30,183 nucleotides of DNA, taken from NCBI GenBank assembly GCA_020024635.1, contig JAHHTL010000028.1:1-30183 (forward strand). The letters are read 5' to 3'. The stretch comes from Ruminococcus sp. (GTDB lineage: Bacteria > Bacillota > Clostridia > Lachnospirales > Lachnospiraceae). A program made the translations under genes and the position numbers. This document shows, piece by piece, positions 30,176-30,183 of the stretch. Under the pieces are notes generated by a model, which worked only from the letters and a program-made list of their open reading frames with translations, did not search any database and was not told the origin of the DNA. Each line of letters begins with the position of its first letter. The first letter of the stretch is position 1.

Positions 30176-30183
30176 TTTAAAGA

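Noticed and set aside
1..30183. CRISPR arrays, insertion sequences, phage genes or toxin-antitoxin pairs
   Set aside because: No regularly spaced repeats, transposase motifs, integrase genes or attachment-site duplications were seen; the window looks like stable core genome with one accessory operon.

Overview
The window comes from a low-GC, Gram-positive anaerobe, most likely a member of the Clostridia and probably Lachnospiraceae. The evidence is the ylxM-ffh-rpsP-khpA-rimM-trmD-rplS-lepB-rbgA-rnhB-yraN gene order, strong AGGAGG ribosome-binding sites, TTGACA-N17-TATAAT promoters, a minimal two-gene SUF-type Fe-S system, and a small cysteine/glycine-rich Firmicutes protein. Genus cannot be fixed from the sequence alone.

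Layout: (1) 1-5160: end of a SpoIID/peptidoglycan-binding protein; an isoprenylcysteine-methyltransferase-like membrane protein behind a tandem operator-like repeat; then a run of sufC-like, sufB/D-like, EamA transporter and hydantoinase genes. (2) 5258-6268: asnA, transcribed leftward and divergent from the next block. (3) 6426-12039: a tight seven-gene operon of SAM methyltransferase, FecCD-type ABC permease, ATPase, substrate-binding lipoprotein, FmdE-family protein, DUF4213/DUF364 protein and Crp/Fnr regulator. It looks like an uptake and handling system for a transition metal or metal chelate. A Crp-geometry palindrome sits exactly where a class II activator would bind its promoter. (4) 12040-12474: a 435-bp gene-free stretch with two good promoters and a candidate structured RNA. 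(5) 12475-17518: PHP phosphoesterase, a PF06541 membrane protein, a TruA homologue with Glu in place of the catalytic Asp, an SDR oxidoreductase, a hotdog thioesterase, two small hypothetical proteins and the Cys-rich protein. (6) 17650-26807: the conserved SRP, ribosome-assembly, tRNA-modification and secretion cluster, ending with pgeF and a MscS channel. (7) 26881-30183: tRNA-Thr(CGU), a beta-hydroxyacid dehydrogenase, a CpaA-sized prepilin peptidase, an NSS-family sodium symporter, and a 31-residue membrane peptide at the right edge.

The best candidate for an undescribed system is region 3. Its parts belong to families individually linked to metal handling (FecCD importers, FmdE, DUF364), but the substrate and the reactions of the three cytosolic proteins cannot be read from sequence. 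Secondary leads are the RNA element upstream of the PHP gene, the TruA active-site change, and the tandem operator at 480-515.
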